Positions 33,085 to 41,389 of a stretch of 64,000 nt of DNA are shown one piece after another. Source of the stretch: Treponema sp. OMZ 787 (GTDB lineage: Bacteria; Spirochaetota; Spirochaetia; Treponematales; Treponemataceae). The DNA lies in NCBI RefSeq assembly GCF_024181225.1, contig NZ_CP051198.1, forward strand, positions 434,001 to 498,000, written 5' to 3'. Made by a program: the position numbers and the translations under genes. Under the pieces are notes generated by a model, which had not been told where the DNA came from, did not search any database, and saw only the letters and a program-made list of their open reading frames with translations. Within the stretch, counting starts at the first letter, position 1. Each line of letters opens with the position of its first letter.

Positions 33085-34646
33085 TGTTTTTTCATCAGTT
33101 GTTCTTCATAAAATATTGAGCGTTTTTCTATTTCGGCATTCAGTTTCTTTAACCCCTTTTCTTCCAGCAAAGTTTTTTCACCTGAAAAAAGGGAGCGGCC
33201 CAAACCGAGCCCGTTTGCATTGAATTCGATACCGAGACTTTCGACAACTGTTGGAAAAAGATCAAAGGTTGTAAAAAGCCGATTTTTGTTTTTGTCCGTT
33301 GTTTTTGCAGAATTTATAAAGGCATTGTAGGCATGTCTATCTTGTAATTTTACTATCGGAGGATACAGGTCTCCGCCCATGTATAAGTGATCTCCCAAAA
33401 TAATGATTGTCGTATTTTCATAAAAAGATTGGGTCTTAGCCCATTCCACAAAGTCATGTGCTTTTTTTGATGCTCCGGCATAAACATTGTGTATTTTTTC
33501 AAAATAGATATTAGGACATTTTTCATCTGCATACCCCCCGGGTGAATGTGTGTCGGCAGTAAAAAAGATATAGGCGAAAGGCTTATCTTCCTTTGAAAGT
33601 GCAACAATATCTTCCCTTGCAAATTGGTAAAGTTTTTCGTCCTCAAAACCCCACCATACATTGTACCCCTTAGGTATTCTTCCGGCTTCGACAAAATAAG
33701 AATAATCTTGAATCTTAAAATTTTTATGGCCGGTTAAAAAATTACCCAGACAGCCGAACCCCTTGTCGGCAGCCATACTGAACACAAGGTTATATCCGTT
33801 ATCGTTTAAGAGGTCTCCAAGCCCGTAACCGCCTTCCATAAAATTATCTATTTTTATTGAGGTTGTGTTTAAGGATGAAATTTTAAAAGAAGATGAATCA
33901 AAAGAATGCAGATTTAAGATTAACGGCACGCCTAGGTTTAATGAGGTTAGGGAGGCGATTGAGTGGGATGTTCCGGTTACTTGTGTAACGCCTCCCAAAT
34001 TTTCACTATGACTGAATGAAAGGTTTTGTTCGGCTATTTGCCGTAACTCAGGAATAAGATCATAGCGGGATAAGCCGCCGAATTCCTTTGATACGGCGCT
34101 TATTTCCATTGATTCAAGATAGAGTATGATCAGATTTCTCTTTTTTTGAGGAAAAGAAAATTCTACTTTTGCCGGGTCGATATAATTTTTTTCATAGAGG
34201 TCGGTAGGCGGGCTTAATTTGTAATAAGCATATTGAATATAGCCGAATTTATATTGACCATATCCTAAGAAAATTCCTAAATAGATCCATAAATAAAGAC
34301 GAGGTCTCCTTATTAAAATAGGGAAGATACGGTAAGATTTTCCTTTCTTTGTTTTTAAAATAAATTTTACTTCTTTTAAGATGAAAATAATGTTTACCAG
34401 TGATATAACTAGCGGAATTACAATGGCTTTTAGGTAAAAGCTTAAAAGAACTTCGCTGCTTGTGCCGTCAATTGGTGTTACGGCGGTAAAGATTAGCTGA
34501 TCTATTTGTGCATGAGGGAAGATTCCTAAAAGCCAAATTATCAGCATTATAAGAAAGGCATACAAAAATACAAACAGGCTGCTTAAAAAAAACTGCTTCT
34601 TTTTTTCTTGTTTATTTGCGAATATTATTTTTTCTCTTATAAACAT
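33081..34646 (-). CDS. OpgB/LtaS-like phosphoglycerol transferase (sulfatase superfamily)
   Basis: The 521-residue protein has about four N-terminal membrane helices and a large extracytoplasmic alkaline-phosphatase-fold domain. It has YLESMEIS (metal-binding Glu), GTSHSIASLTSLNLGVPL around the catalytic Ser/Thr (compare the OpgB pattern GT-x-x-x-IAG), and IIILGDHLYMGG near the C-terminus (metal-binding Asp-His). The family transfers phosphoglycerol from phosphatidylglycerol to periplasmic glucans or teichoic acids. In a spirochaete a glycolipid or glucan acceptor is more likely, by inference. Confidence 0.82.
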   Translation of the reverse strand: MFIREKIIFANKQEKKKQFFLSSLFVFLYAFLIMLIIWLLGIFPHAQIDQLIFTAVTPIDGTSSEVLLSFYLKAIVIPLVISLVNIIFILKEVKFILKTKKGKSYRIFPILIRRPRLYLWIYLGIFLGYGQYKFGYIQYAYYKLSPPTDLYEKNYIDPAKVEFSFPQKKRNLIILYLESMEISAVSKEFGGLSRYDLIPELRQIAEQNLSFSHSENLGGVTQVTGTSHSIASLTSLNLGVPLILNLHSFDSSSFKISSLNTTSIKIDNFMEGGYGLGDLLNDNGYNLVFSMAADKGFGCLGNFLTGHKNFKIQDYSYFVEAGRIPKGYNVWWGFEDEKLYQFAREDIVALSKEDKPFAYIFFTADTHSPGGYADEKCPNIYFEKIHNVYAGASKKAHDFVEWAKTQSFYENTTIIILGDHLYMGGDLYPPIVKLQDRHAYNAFINSAKTTDKNKNRLFTTFDLFPTVVESLGIEFNANGLGLGRSLFSGEKTLLEEKGLKKLNAEIEKRSIFYEEQLMKKH

Positions 34647-34668
34647 AACACATCTTCAAAGTAAAAGA

Positions 34669-35868
34669 CTAACCCGTATATTTGTCGAAATATCCTTGTA
34701 TAAATATTATAGGTGTTCCCTTATCTCCGCTTCCCGATGTAAGGTCTGAAAGCGAACCGATTAAGTCGATCAGCCTCCTAGGTGTAGTTCCTTGAGATTC
34801 CATAGAGTCGATATGCGAGGAAGTTTCCTTTTGATGCTTTTCAATATATTCGGCAATTTTTTGCTTTTGTTCTTCTTCACTTAAGTCTTTAAAATTGTTG
34901 TCGGCAAGATATTTTAGTTTTACCTCATTAGGTTTTCCGTCCAAACCCTTTGTGTAGGCGGGGGACACAACCGGATCGGCAAGTTCCCAAATTTTACCTA
35001 TAGGATCCTTGAATGCTCCGTCGCCGTATACCATAACTTCAATTGTTTTGCCGGTTTTTTCTTTTATTATATTCTGTATCTTATCGACGATCACTTGTGC
35101 ATTATGAGGAAAGAGTTTTATTCTGTCATCTCCCGACTTATTTGAACCAAGGAGTCCGTATTCCGAGTTAAAGCCGCTTCCGTTGACGGAGCTGCTTAAA
35201 ATATCATCAAGGCCCAAAACGGTTTTCGCTCCAGCCTTTTTTAAAAGCTTTTTTGTTCTGTTCCGGGTATGAATGTCGCAGGCTAAAACCGAATCTGTGT
35301 ATTCTATTATTTTTTTAGGATCATTGGATAGGATTACAAAAGATTCAGGATTGTGTTTCTTGATTATCGAGTCATAATATTCTATATAATCCATTCCTGT
35401 AAATTTGTGTTTGTGGTCGCCGAATTTGCTTCTAAATTCTTCACGAGTGAAAGAATTTGTCCACGGGTTTACATCGGAATCTTCAAAAACATCGGGATCA
35501 ATCAGATGATTGCCGACCTCATCACTCGGATAGCTTAACATGATGATGAGCTTGTTTTTTGAGCGGGCTATTCCTTCCAAACAAACAGAAAAACGGTTCC
35601 GGCTCAAAATCGGAAAGATTAAACCTATGCATGAGTCTCCGAATTTTGACCTTATGTCGGATGCTATATCATCAGCTGTTGCGTAGTTTCCCTGTGCTCT
35701 GGCAACTATGGACTCTGTAACGGAAAGAATATCTTTGTCATTTATCTTAAATCCTTCAGCCTTTGCCGCATTTAAAAGAGTTTCTGCTGCAATTGCAGCA
35801 ATATCGTCGCCTTCCCTGATTATCGGAGCAATCAGCCCCCTCGATGTAGTTCCTACAAATTTCTTCAT
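34669..35868 (-). CDS. CofE-like (F420-0:gamma-glutamyl ligase family) protein
   Basis: The 399-residue protein begins KKFVGTTSRGLIAPIIREGD and has VTESIVARAQGNYAT, matching the fold of the coenzyme F420 gamma-glutamyl ligase. The middle and C-terminus contain additional regions, including a DGKPNEVKLKYL segment and a C-terminal helical tail. Treponemes are not known to make F420, so another amino acid ligation is more likely. It is a single gene with its own upstream region, next to divergent fliS. Confidence 0.75.
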   Translation of the reverse strand: MKKFVGTTSRGLIAPIIREGDDIAAIAAETLLNAAKAEGFKINDKDILSVTESIVARAQGNYATADDIASDIRSKFGDSCIGLIFPILSRNRFSVCLEGIARSKNKLIIMLSYPSDEVGNHLIDPDVFEDSDVNPWTNSFTREEFRSKFGDHKHKFTGMDYIEYYDSIIKKHNPESFVILSNDPKKIIEYTDSVLACDIHTRNRTKKLLKKAGAKTVLGLDDILSSSVNGSGFNSEYGLLGSNKSGDDRIKLFPHNAQVIVDKIQNIIKEKTGKTIEVMVYGDGAFKDPIGKIWELADPVVSPAYTKGLDGKPNEVKLKYLADNNFKDLSEEEQKQKIAEYIEKHQKETSSHIDSMESQGTTPRRLIDLIGSLSDLTSGSGDKGTPIIFIQGYFDKYTG

Positions 35869-35924
35869 TTTGAACCTCAGTTAAATATTATATGGTCTTT
35901 TTTTTTGTTTGTCAATAAGTTTTC

Positions 35925-35951
35925 TAAAGACCTTGTTCTAAATACCGATAA
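35925..35951 (+). promoter_or_regulatory. Sigma-28 (FliA) promoter of fliS-flgN
   Basis: TAAA (35925-35928), exactly 15 bases, then ACCGATAA (35944-35951). This matches the TAAA-N15-GCCGATAA consensus of the flagellar sigma factor with one difference. No good sigma-70 box is seen nearer. Confidence 0.78.
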
Positions 35952-35987
35952 GTTTAGGAGACACCTATTTTTATTTTTGGAGGGGGT

Positions 35988-36425
35988 ATGAGTTATAATA
36001 GTCAGGCTGCAGCAGCCTATAAGGAAACAAGTGTTAAAACGGCAAGTCCGGGTTCTCTTATTCTTATGCTTTATACTGAGGGGATAAAAGAAATAAATTT
36101 AGCAATTTCTAAAATGCGTGTACCTAAAATTCCGGCAAAAGATATTGAACCAATCAATAATCACATAATCAAGGCTCAAGAGATTATAACTGAACTCATG
36201 GCTGCGTTGGATATGGAGATAGGAGGAGAAATAGCTGCAAACCTTCTTTCAATTTATTCATATTTTAATCAACAGCTTTTAACTGCAAATCTAAAAAAAG
36301 ACTATAAACCCTTGCTGGATGTAAGCTCTATGATGCAGGAATTATATGATGTATGGAAACAAATTTTTTCTCAGCCTATACCTCAAAGGTCTGAGGTTTC
36401 TGTAGGCGTGAACATAGCCGGATAG
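35988..36425 (+). CDS. fliS: Flagellin export chaperone FliS
   Basis: The 145-residue helical protein has the FliS opening YNSQAAAAYKETSVKTASPG followed by LILMLYTEGIKEINLA. FliS binds the C-terminus of flagellin in the cytoplasm and prevents early assembly. In Treponema it would serve the FlaB core proteins of periplasmic flagella. GGAGGGGGT precedes the ATG, and a sigma-28 promoter lies upstream. Confidence 0.93.
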   Translation: MSYNSQAAAAYKETSVKTASPGSLILMLYTEGIKEINLAISKMRVPKIPAKDIEPINNHIIKAQEIITELMAALDMEIGGEIAANLLSIYSYFNQQLLTANLKKDYKPLLDVSSMMQELYDVWKQIFSQPIPQRSEVSVGVNIAG

Positions 36426-36435
36426 AGGGGGTCTT

Positions 36436-36909
36436 ATGAAACAAGCATTAAGCCGTCAAGAAATCGATCAGAGGGTGGCTGTTCTCAAGAGGTTTAAGGC
36501 CCTTTTACAAGAACAAAGGAAAAAATTCAGCGACTATCTTGTTGTACTTGAAACACAGGAGCGAAGCATCCATGAAGATAATATAGATGCCCTTGTACAT
36601 CACACAGAGTTGGAGCAGTCAATAATCGGAGATATTTTTACAATTCAAAAAGTAATAGATCCGATAGAAGAAATGTACCGCTTCGGTATGCCCGATAAGG
36701 GTGATACCGAAGTTGTAAGGCTTAAGTCGGATCTCGATAGGCTGCAATCCCAAGTTATCGATCAAAACAAAAAAAACAGAGAGCTTTTGCAGTCAAGAAT
36801 GGCAGATTTACGCCAAGAGATGATATCGATAAAACCGGACTACCGATATGCTTCACAGATTCTTACAAAGAAAGATCCTTCTTCAAGTTTGGTAGATATA
36901 AGTATTTAA
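36436..36909 (+). CDS. FlgN-like flagellar chaperone
   Basis: The 157-residue protein is entirely helical with coiled-coil character, starting 10 bases after fliS. Size, composition (LEQSIIGDIFTIQKVIDPIE) and position fit the FlgN family, which chaperones the hook-filament junction proteins FlgK and FlgL. Sequence identity to FlgN is weak in general, so the name rests partly on context. Its stop overlaps that of the convergent lipoprotein gene. Confidence 0.7.
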   Translation: MKQALSRQEIDQRVAVLKRFKALLQEQRKKFSDYLVVLETQERSIHEDNIDALVHHTELEQSIIGDIFTIQKVIDPIEEMYRFGMPDKGDTEVVRLKSDLDRLQSQVIDQNKKNRELLQSRMADLRQEMISIKPDYRYASQILTKKDPSSSLVDISI

Positions 36910-37820
36910 TTCTTATTCTTTAAGTATTCAATGTCTTCTTTTATGGTTTCTGCTCTAAAAGAATTAGGTGCTTTTTTTAAGGCCGCTTCAAGGTGCTCCA
37001 GTATGGTTTTAATAGGAGGATTTGGAAGGCGGGCATAAAATGTAGCTATATTGCATAAGGTAAGCTGCTCCTCGTCGGGGCTTAAAAGACCCGTTTGCAA
37101 GGTCTTTTTTAGCTCGGCGATTATTTCAGTGTACTTTTGCTGTTTTAATAAGGGTTCAATATTTAAGCTCATTCTTGCAAGTATAAATGAGCCCAATAAA
37201 CCGCTTTCATTTGAAGGATCGCTTTCTATGCCTTCGTCAAAAAAGCTCCTGTATTTTTCTGAATCGACAAGATAAATTTTTTCAAAAAAAGTATTGATAG
37301 CTTTTATTTTTTCAGGGCCGCTTACCTCATTTATATTTTTTCGTAAGGTTGCTACCGTTAGACTCTTTTCCCGCAGCTTATTCAGATGCTCTAAAAATGA
37401 AGAGGAGTTATTAATTTGCTCGGGAATTGTATCCGAATGATAAACATCTCCGTATTCGTTTATCAGACAGAGGTAAGGTACTTGTGTAATATTATAATCC
37501 GAAAAAAGAACATAGTTTTTTGCTAATTGGACTGAATCAGCCGAACTTTCTTCCTTTACTATATCTATATTATAAAAAATAAAATCCTTGTTTATCTTTG
37601 AAAACAGGTATCCGGTAAAAACATTCTCCAGCAATTTTTTACTTTGCGGATCGGTGTCTGAGGCACTAAAGAACATGAGTCCTTGCTTTTTTGATAAGGC
37701 TAGGTCTTTTTCGATAGTGGAACCGTCTGTTTTCCAATCCTGTTGTACGCTTGAGCAGCTTCCAATAAGTATCACAAAAAAGACAAAGAGGTAAATTCTC
37801 ATAAGATTTATAAATTTCAT
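36906..37820 (-). CDS. Thioredoxin-fold lipoprotein lacking the CxxC motif
   Basis: The 304-residue protein has a lipoprotein signal (FVILIGSC, acylated Cys about residue 22). Residues 40-150 look like a thioredoxin fold (QGLMFFSASDTDPQSKKLLE, then ITQVPYLCLINEYG with the cis-Pro region), but the usual CxxC is replaced by ASDTD, so it should be redox-inactive. The C-terminal 120 residues are helical and TPR-like. A structural or chaperone role in the periplasm is more likely than disulfide exchange. Confidence 0.72.
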   Translation of the reverse strand: MKFINLMRIYLFVFFVILIGSCSSVQQDWKTDGSTIEKDLALSKKQGLMFFSASDTDPQSKKLLENVFTGYLFSKINKDFIFYNIDIVKEESSADSVQLAKNYVLFSDYNITQVPYLCLINEYGDVYHSDTIPEQINNSSSFLEHLNKLREKSLTVATLRKNINEVSGPEKIKAINTFFEKIYLVDSEKYRSFFDEGIESDPSNESGLLGSFILARMSLNIEPLLKQQKYTEIIAELKKTLQTGLLSPDEEQLTLCNIATFYARLPNPPIKTILEHLEAALKKAPNSFRAETIKEDIEYLKNKN

Positions 37821-37842
37821 ATTAACTCCCGCAAAGTAAATT

Positions 37843-38712
37843 TTATTTTAACATTCTAAACAAACTTAGAATAAAAGGCAAGGCCGTTTTTAACGAAATG
37901 TAGAGTAAAAAGCCGTATGCTCCGATTTGAAGAATTGAACCGGTTATGGCTACTAGTCTTTCTTTATTTTTCAGTCTGTAAAAAAGACTTGTTCTGCCGG
38001 CCCATGCTAAATATCCCGATGCTATTATCGGAATACTCATACCTAGAGACATGGCTATCGCTGCAAAGATGCCCAAGGCCAAGATATCAAGGCTTACGGC
38101 TAGCACCAAGACAAGCATGGCAGCCGGGCAGGGATAAATGCCGCTTATTAAAATAGCTCCGAGTTTAAGCTTTTTATGGTTTGAATCTTTTTTTGTATTT
38201 ATATCCTTTACAGCATCTATTATTCCGTAAAGGGATAAAACTATTAAGATTAAAAAGGAAATTCCTTCCATGTATATCATTGCATTATTTGAGCGTGAGA
38301 GTATGGCTCCCGAAAGCCCCTTAAAAATCATCATGAGGATGATGGCCGCTCCTCCATGCATTCCTGCCAGAGCAAGTCCGGTAAAAAGAGGCTCCAAACC
38401 ATTCGATTCTTTTGTAAGGTAAAAAGAGAAGATGATCGTTTTACGGTGTCCCGGGCCTGCAGCATGTACCAAGCCGTATAAGAATGAAATAGCCAGAATG
38501 GATACTAAAATATCAAAATTTTTATTTTCTTTCCAAGAGCTTATATAATCTCCCAGCTTTTGGTTCAATATACGCTGTCCATGCAATATGTTTTCTGAAG
38601 GCTGCCCTTGATATACGGGCACGGGAGAATTCTTTTTTCCTGTAAAGGGATTTGCAAATAAGAGGCTTATGTTAAGAGTAAAAAATACGATAAAAATTAA
38701 GCTTTTTCTCAT
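37843..38712 (-). CDS. NicO-family nickel/cobalt-type transporter
   Basis: The 289-residue membrane protein has about six to seven helices and the NicO pattern: YGLVHAAGPGHRKTI near residue 80, GMHGGAAIILM near 115, and SGIYPCPAAMLVLVLA near 190. The family moves nickel or cobalt ions across the inner membrane. Together with the DUF1007 protein upstream (7 bases away) and a divergent DtxR-type regulator it forms a metal locus. The metal and direction are not decided by sequence. Confidence 0.85.
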   Translation of the reverse strand: MRKSLIFIVFFTLNISLLFANPFTGKKNSPVPVYQGQPSENILHGQRILNQKLGDYISSWKENKNFDILVSILAISFLYGLVHAAGPGHRKTIIFSFYLTKESNGLEPLFTGLALAGMHGGAAIILMMIFKGLSGAILSRSNNAMIYMEGISFLILIVLSLYGIIDAVKDINTKKDSNHKKLKLGAILISGIYPCPAAMLVLVLAVSLDILALGIFAAIAMSLGMSIPIIASGYLAWAGRTSLFYRLKNKERLVAITGSILQIGAYGFLLYISLKTALPFILSLFRMLK

Positions 38713-38719
38713 AAGCGCT

Positions 38720-39367
38720 TTAGAACCTGATTCTTACTTCTTTGGGATAATAGGTATTAAGGCCGGGAGCCCATTTATAATATATTCTATTGTCATCCAT
38801 TGCTCCCAAAGGGTTATAGTATACAGGATAGTTTTTATTTTCGATAATAGTGTATGAGGGCTGCACCAGGCTTTCATCATATATGAATTTTACGGCCGCA
38901 TTTTTAGGATAAGTTATATCGCAATAAAAAGTATAATCGTAGCATGCTAAAAATATCTCTCGGCTTTTAAATTCACTTAAATCGATAAAAAACCTATAAG
39001 TAACAATACCGTTTTTTTGCCAAACGGAAAAAGATGCCTTTTCGATATGCTCAGGGGTTGTACGCCTTTCTCCATGCCTTATAAATGTAAAATAATAAAA
39101 ATTTTCCGAATAACTAAAGGCGTTTTCATAAACATCGGCTGTTTCTGCAGCACTGAATACACCATCTCTGTTTATATCATAACCGCTGATTACATCTGCA
39201 CTAAAAAATCTGTCAAAGGTCCATGTAACATAGGCTCCTTTTAAGTTTTTTCCTGCGAAAACAACTTCAAGGGAGCTTGTAAACCACATATGAGGATGAG
39301 TAAATGTGTTAAAATTTATAAAAATTAAAAATATAAATAACAGTATATTTTTTTTTGATTTTATCAT
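38720..39367 (-). CDS. DUF1007-family periplasmic protein
   Basis: The 215-residue protein has a signal-anchor segment and then THPHMWFTSSLEVVF, the characteristic HPHxW start of DUF1007 proteins, which usually pair with NicO transporters. Residues DINRDGVFSAAE resemble an EF-hand-like loop. Histidine-rich N-termini suggest metal delivery to or from the transporter in the periplasm. I choose ATG 39367, because the longer frame from 39469 runs through the dtxR promoter and has no signal peptide at its start. Confidence 0.82.
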   Translation of the reverse strand: MIKSKKNILLFIFLIFINFNTFTHPHMWFTSSLEVVFAGKNLKGAYVTWTFDRFFSADVISGYDINRDGVFSAAETADVYENAFSYSENFYYFTFIRHGERRTTPEHIEKASFSVWQKNGIVTYRFFIDLSEFKSREIFLACYDYTFYCDITYPKNAAVKFIYDESLVQPSYTIIENKNYPVYYNPLGAMDDNRIYYKWAPGLNTYYPKEVRIRF

Positions 39368-39435
39368 ATTTTTATTTTGCCGCCAAAACATAAAATTAGA
39401 ACAAATATTCTTTGATATATGATACAAAAAAGTTC

Positions 39436-39464
39436 TTGTTTTGTCAAAGGAAATAGTGTATAAT
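39436..39464 (+). promoter_or_regulatory. Promoter and possible operator of the DtxR-type gene
   Basis: TTGTTT (39436-39441), 17 bases, TATAAT (39459-39464). The ATG at 39471 is 7 bases after the -10 box. AGTG-TATAATAT-CACT (39455-39470) is an interrupted palindrome over the -10 box and start point, a good position for autorepression. Confidence 0.68.
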
Positions 39465-39470
39465 ATCACT

Positions 39471-39890
39471 ATGAATAAACGAACACATGTAGCAGGAACT
39501 ATTACTTCCTCAAAAGAAGATTATCTTGAACGGATTTATGATCTATCTTTACTTGATGAACAAGTAAGGTCTATTGATGTTGCCCGTGCATTAAATGTTT
39601 CACGAGCGAGTGTTAATAAATCTCTTGGCGGTCTAAAAGATGACGGATATATAGAGCAAGAGCCTTATGGAACAATTACTTTAACAAAAAAAGGCAGAGC
39701 AATCGCAAAAGAAGTTCGTACAAGGCATAATGCTCTTCGAACATTTTTAACTGAAGTTCTTAATGTAGATTATGAAATTGCAGATATCGATGCATGCGAA
39801 ATGGAACACGCAATCAGCAAGCATACTGCAGATAAGCTTTATGCTTATTTAAAAAAATTGGGTATAACCGAAAAAGAAACCGATAAATAA
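39471..39890 (+). CDS. DtxR/MntR-type metal-dependent regulator
   Basis: The 139-residue protein has the winged HTH of the family (KEDYLERIYDL, then VARALNVSRASVNKSLGGLK). The metal-binding/dimerisation region has the conserved histidines and acids (RHNALRTFLTEVL, CEMEHAISKHTADKL). It lacks the C-terminal SH3-like domain, as in MntR. It is divergent from the DUF1007-NicO genes and probably represses them or itself with metal bound. The mRNA appears leaderless, as no ribosome binding site precedes the ATG. Confidence 0.9.
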   Translation: MNKRTHVAGTITSSKEDYLERIYDLSLLDEQVRSIDVARALNVSRASVNKSLGGLKDDGYIEQEPYGTITLTKKGRAIAKEVRTRHNALRTFLTEVLNVDYEIADIDACEMEHAISKHTADKLYAYLKKLGITEKETDK

Positions 39891-39891
39891 T

Positions 39892-40806
39892 TTATCTTAC
39901 TTGCCACTTTCCGCCGATATTGACTATCCGTTTTGAAGGTAGTGAAAGTATACGGCCGTCTTCTCCCAATAAGGAGACCATTTGGGTAAGAAGGTTTACC
40001 TCGGTAATTTTAAAGACGGTGCCGTCATAGGGGAATCTAGCTCCCTCAGGCGGCATTGCCTTTCGGGCTTCTGCATACCAATCATATTCGTAAGAAAGAC
40101 AGCATAAGAGCCTTCCGCACTGTCCCGATATTTTTGATGAATTGAGCGAGAGGTTTTGCTCCTTTGCCATCTTAATTGAAACAGGTTTTAGTTTATCGGT
40201 TACGCTATGACAGCAATAGGGCCGTCCGCAGCAGCCCAGGCCTCCTATAATTCTGGATTCATCTCGGACACCTATCTGTCTTAGCTCAACTCGCACCTTA
40301 AAAACTGCAACAAGATCTTTAACCAATTTTCTAAAATCTATACGGGTGTCTGCACTAAAAAAGAATAAAACCTTTGGTTCATCAAATAAAAAATGACAAC
40401 CGATAAATTTCATTTCCAAATTATTTAATGCAACTTTTTCTTTAAAAATTTTGGCAGCTTCTTTTTCTTTTTTATGATTTTCTTCCAAAATAATCTCTTC
40501 TTCAGCGTTGATTTTTCGGATAATTTTTACAACCTCATCAGGATTGGCATTGATTGGAGTTTTGACCGGGCCTCCGAAACGAGCAACATCATTACCGTAT
40601 CGTGTAGGTACAAGAACAAAGTCTCCCGTATTAAATTCCTGACTCTCGGAAGCTGTTGCATAGAAGCTTTCCTTCGAATAATCCAAATTAAGCTCATATA
40701 GGGGCTGAGGAAAATCGTTAGGATTCGAGCTTGTCTTTACAGGCCGTTGGTCATTATCTTCAAGAGATTCAATATCTTCTATATTTTCATTAATATCATA
40801 ATCCAT
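39892..40806 (-). CDS. PSP1-domain protein (RicT/YaaT-like)
   Basis: The 304-residue protein has the PSP1 C-terminal domain with its cysteine clusters (GGLGCCGRPYCCHS and SGQCGRLLCCLSYEYDWY). In Bacillus RicT, such a protein forms an iron-sulfur complex with RicA and RicF that tunes RNase Y activity. An acidic extension of about 50 residues precedes the domain. It lies downstream of a YaaR homologue, as in Bacillus, where yaaR and yaaT are neighbours. Confidence 0.9.
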   Translation of the reverse strand: MDYDINENIEDIESLEDNDQRPVKTSSNPNDFPQPLYELNLDYSKESFYATASESQEFNTGDFVLVPTRYGNDVARFGGPVKTPINANPDEVVKIIRKINAEEEIILEENHKKEKEAAKIFKEKVALNNLEMKFIGCHFLFDEPKVLFFFSADTRIDFRKLVKDLVAVFKVRVELRQIGVRDESRIIGGLGCCGRPYCCHSVTDKLKPVSIKMAKEQNLSLNSSKISGQCGRLLCCLSYEYDWYAEARKAMPPEGARFPYDGTVFKITEVNLLTQMVSLLGEDGRILSLPSKRIVNIGGKWQVR

Positions 40807-40816
40807 TATTACCCCG

Positions 40817-41389
40817 CTATGTAGTCAAGTTGACCAAAAGACCTTTTATTTCATCGAGTCTGTCTAAAATTTGCAGCTTTTCAAGTTGATTAAATAAAAG
40901 CTCTTGTGTTAGTTTATTTATTTTTTCATCAATAACCTTTACAATTACATAACTCTTCTGTTTTAACGGATTTAATCCGCCTGAAGTTACCGCTTTAACA
41001 TTGAGCGAATGTTGAAGTGCAAAGTTTACAAAGCTTTTAACGGCTTTTTTATATTTGTTTATTGTTTCCGCATTTACATTTTCGGCCAAATTTGAGCCGC
41101 TGGAATAAACATCGTCCTGTAAAACGGCCAAAATATCGTCTACCGCTTTTTTTCTCTCTTCAGGCGTAAGACCTTCCAGTTTTTTTTCATAATCGGATTC
41201 TTCCGTCTCCTGAACATTATTGTCTAAAATTGCTTCCAAAAAAGTTTTAGGCTTTTTTAGCTTAGCCTCTTCAGTTTTGCGTGCTTGATTTTTTTGAATG
41301 TACGAATCTTTGGCGATTAGAGGTGCGGCAGTATTAAGAGCGGAAACATAGTTTCTTGTATCCACAGAGTTTCCCATGGGCTGCCTCAC
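40817..41389 (-). CDS. YaaR (DUF327) family protein
   Basis: The 190-residue protein has a disordered N-terminus and a helical C-terminal domain (INKYKKAVKSFVNFALQHSL, and YVIVKVIDEKINKLTQELL), typical of DUF327/YaaR. Its biochemical role is unknown. The gene overlaps the bactofilin gene by 4 bases and precedes the PSP1 gene by 10, so the four genes from 42839 to 39892 form one operon. Confidence 0.85.
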   Translation of the reverse strand: MRQPMGNSVDTRNYVSALNTAAPLIAKDSYIQKNQARKTEEAKLKKPKTFLEAILDNNVQETEESDYEKKLEGLTPEERKKAVDDILAVLQDDVYSSGSNLAENVNAETINKYKKAVKSFVNFALQHSLNVKAVTSGGLNPLKQKSYVIVKVIDEKINKLTQELLFNQLEKLQILDRLDEIKGLLVNLTT

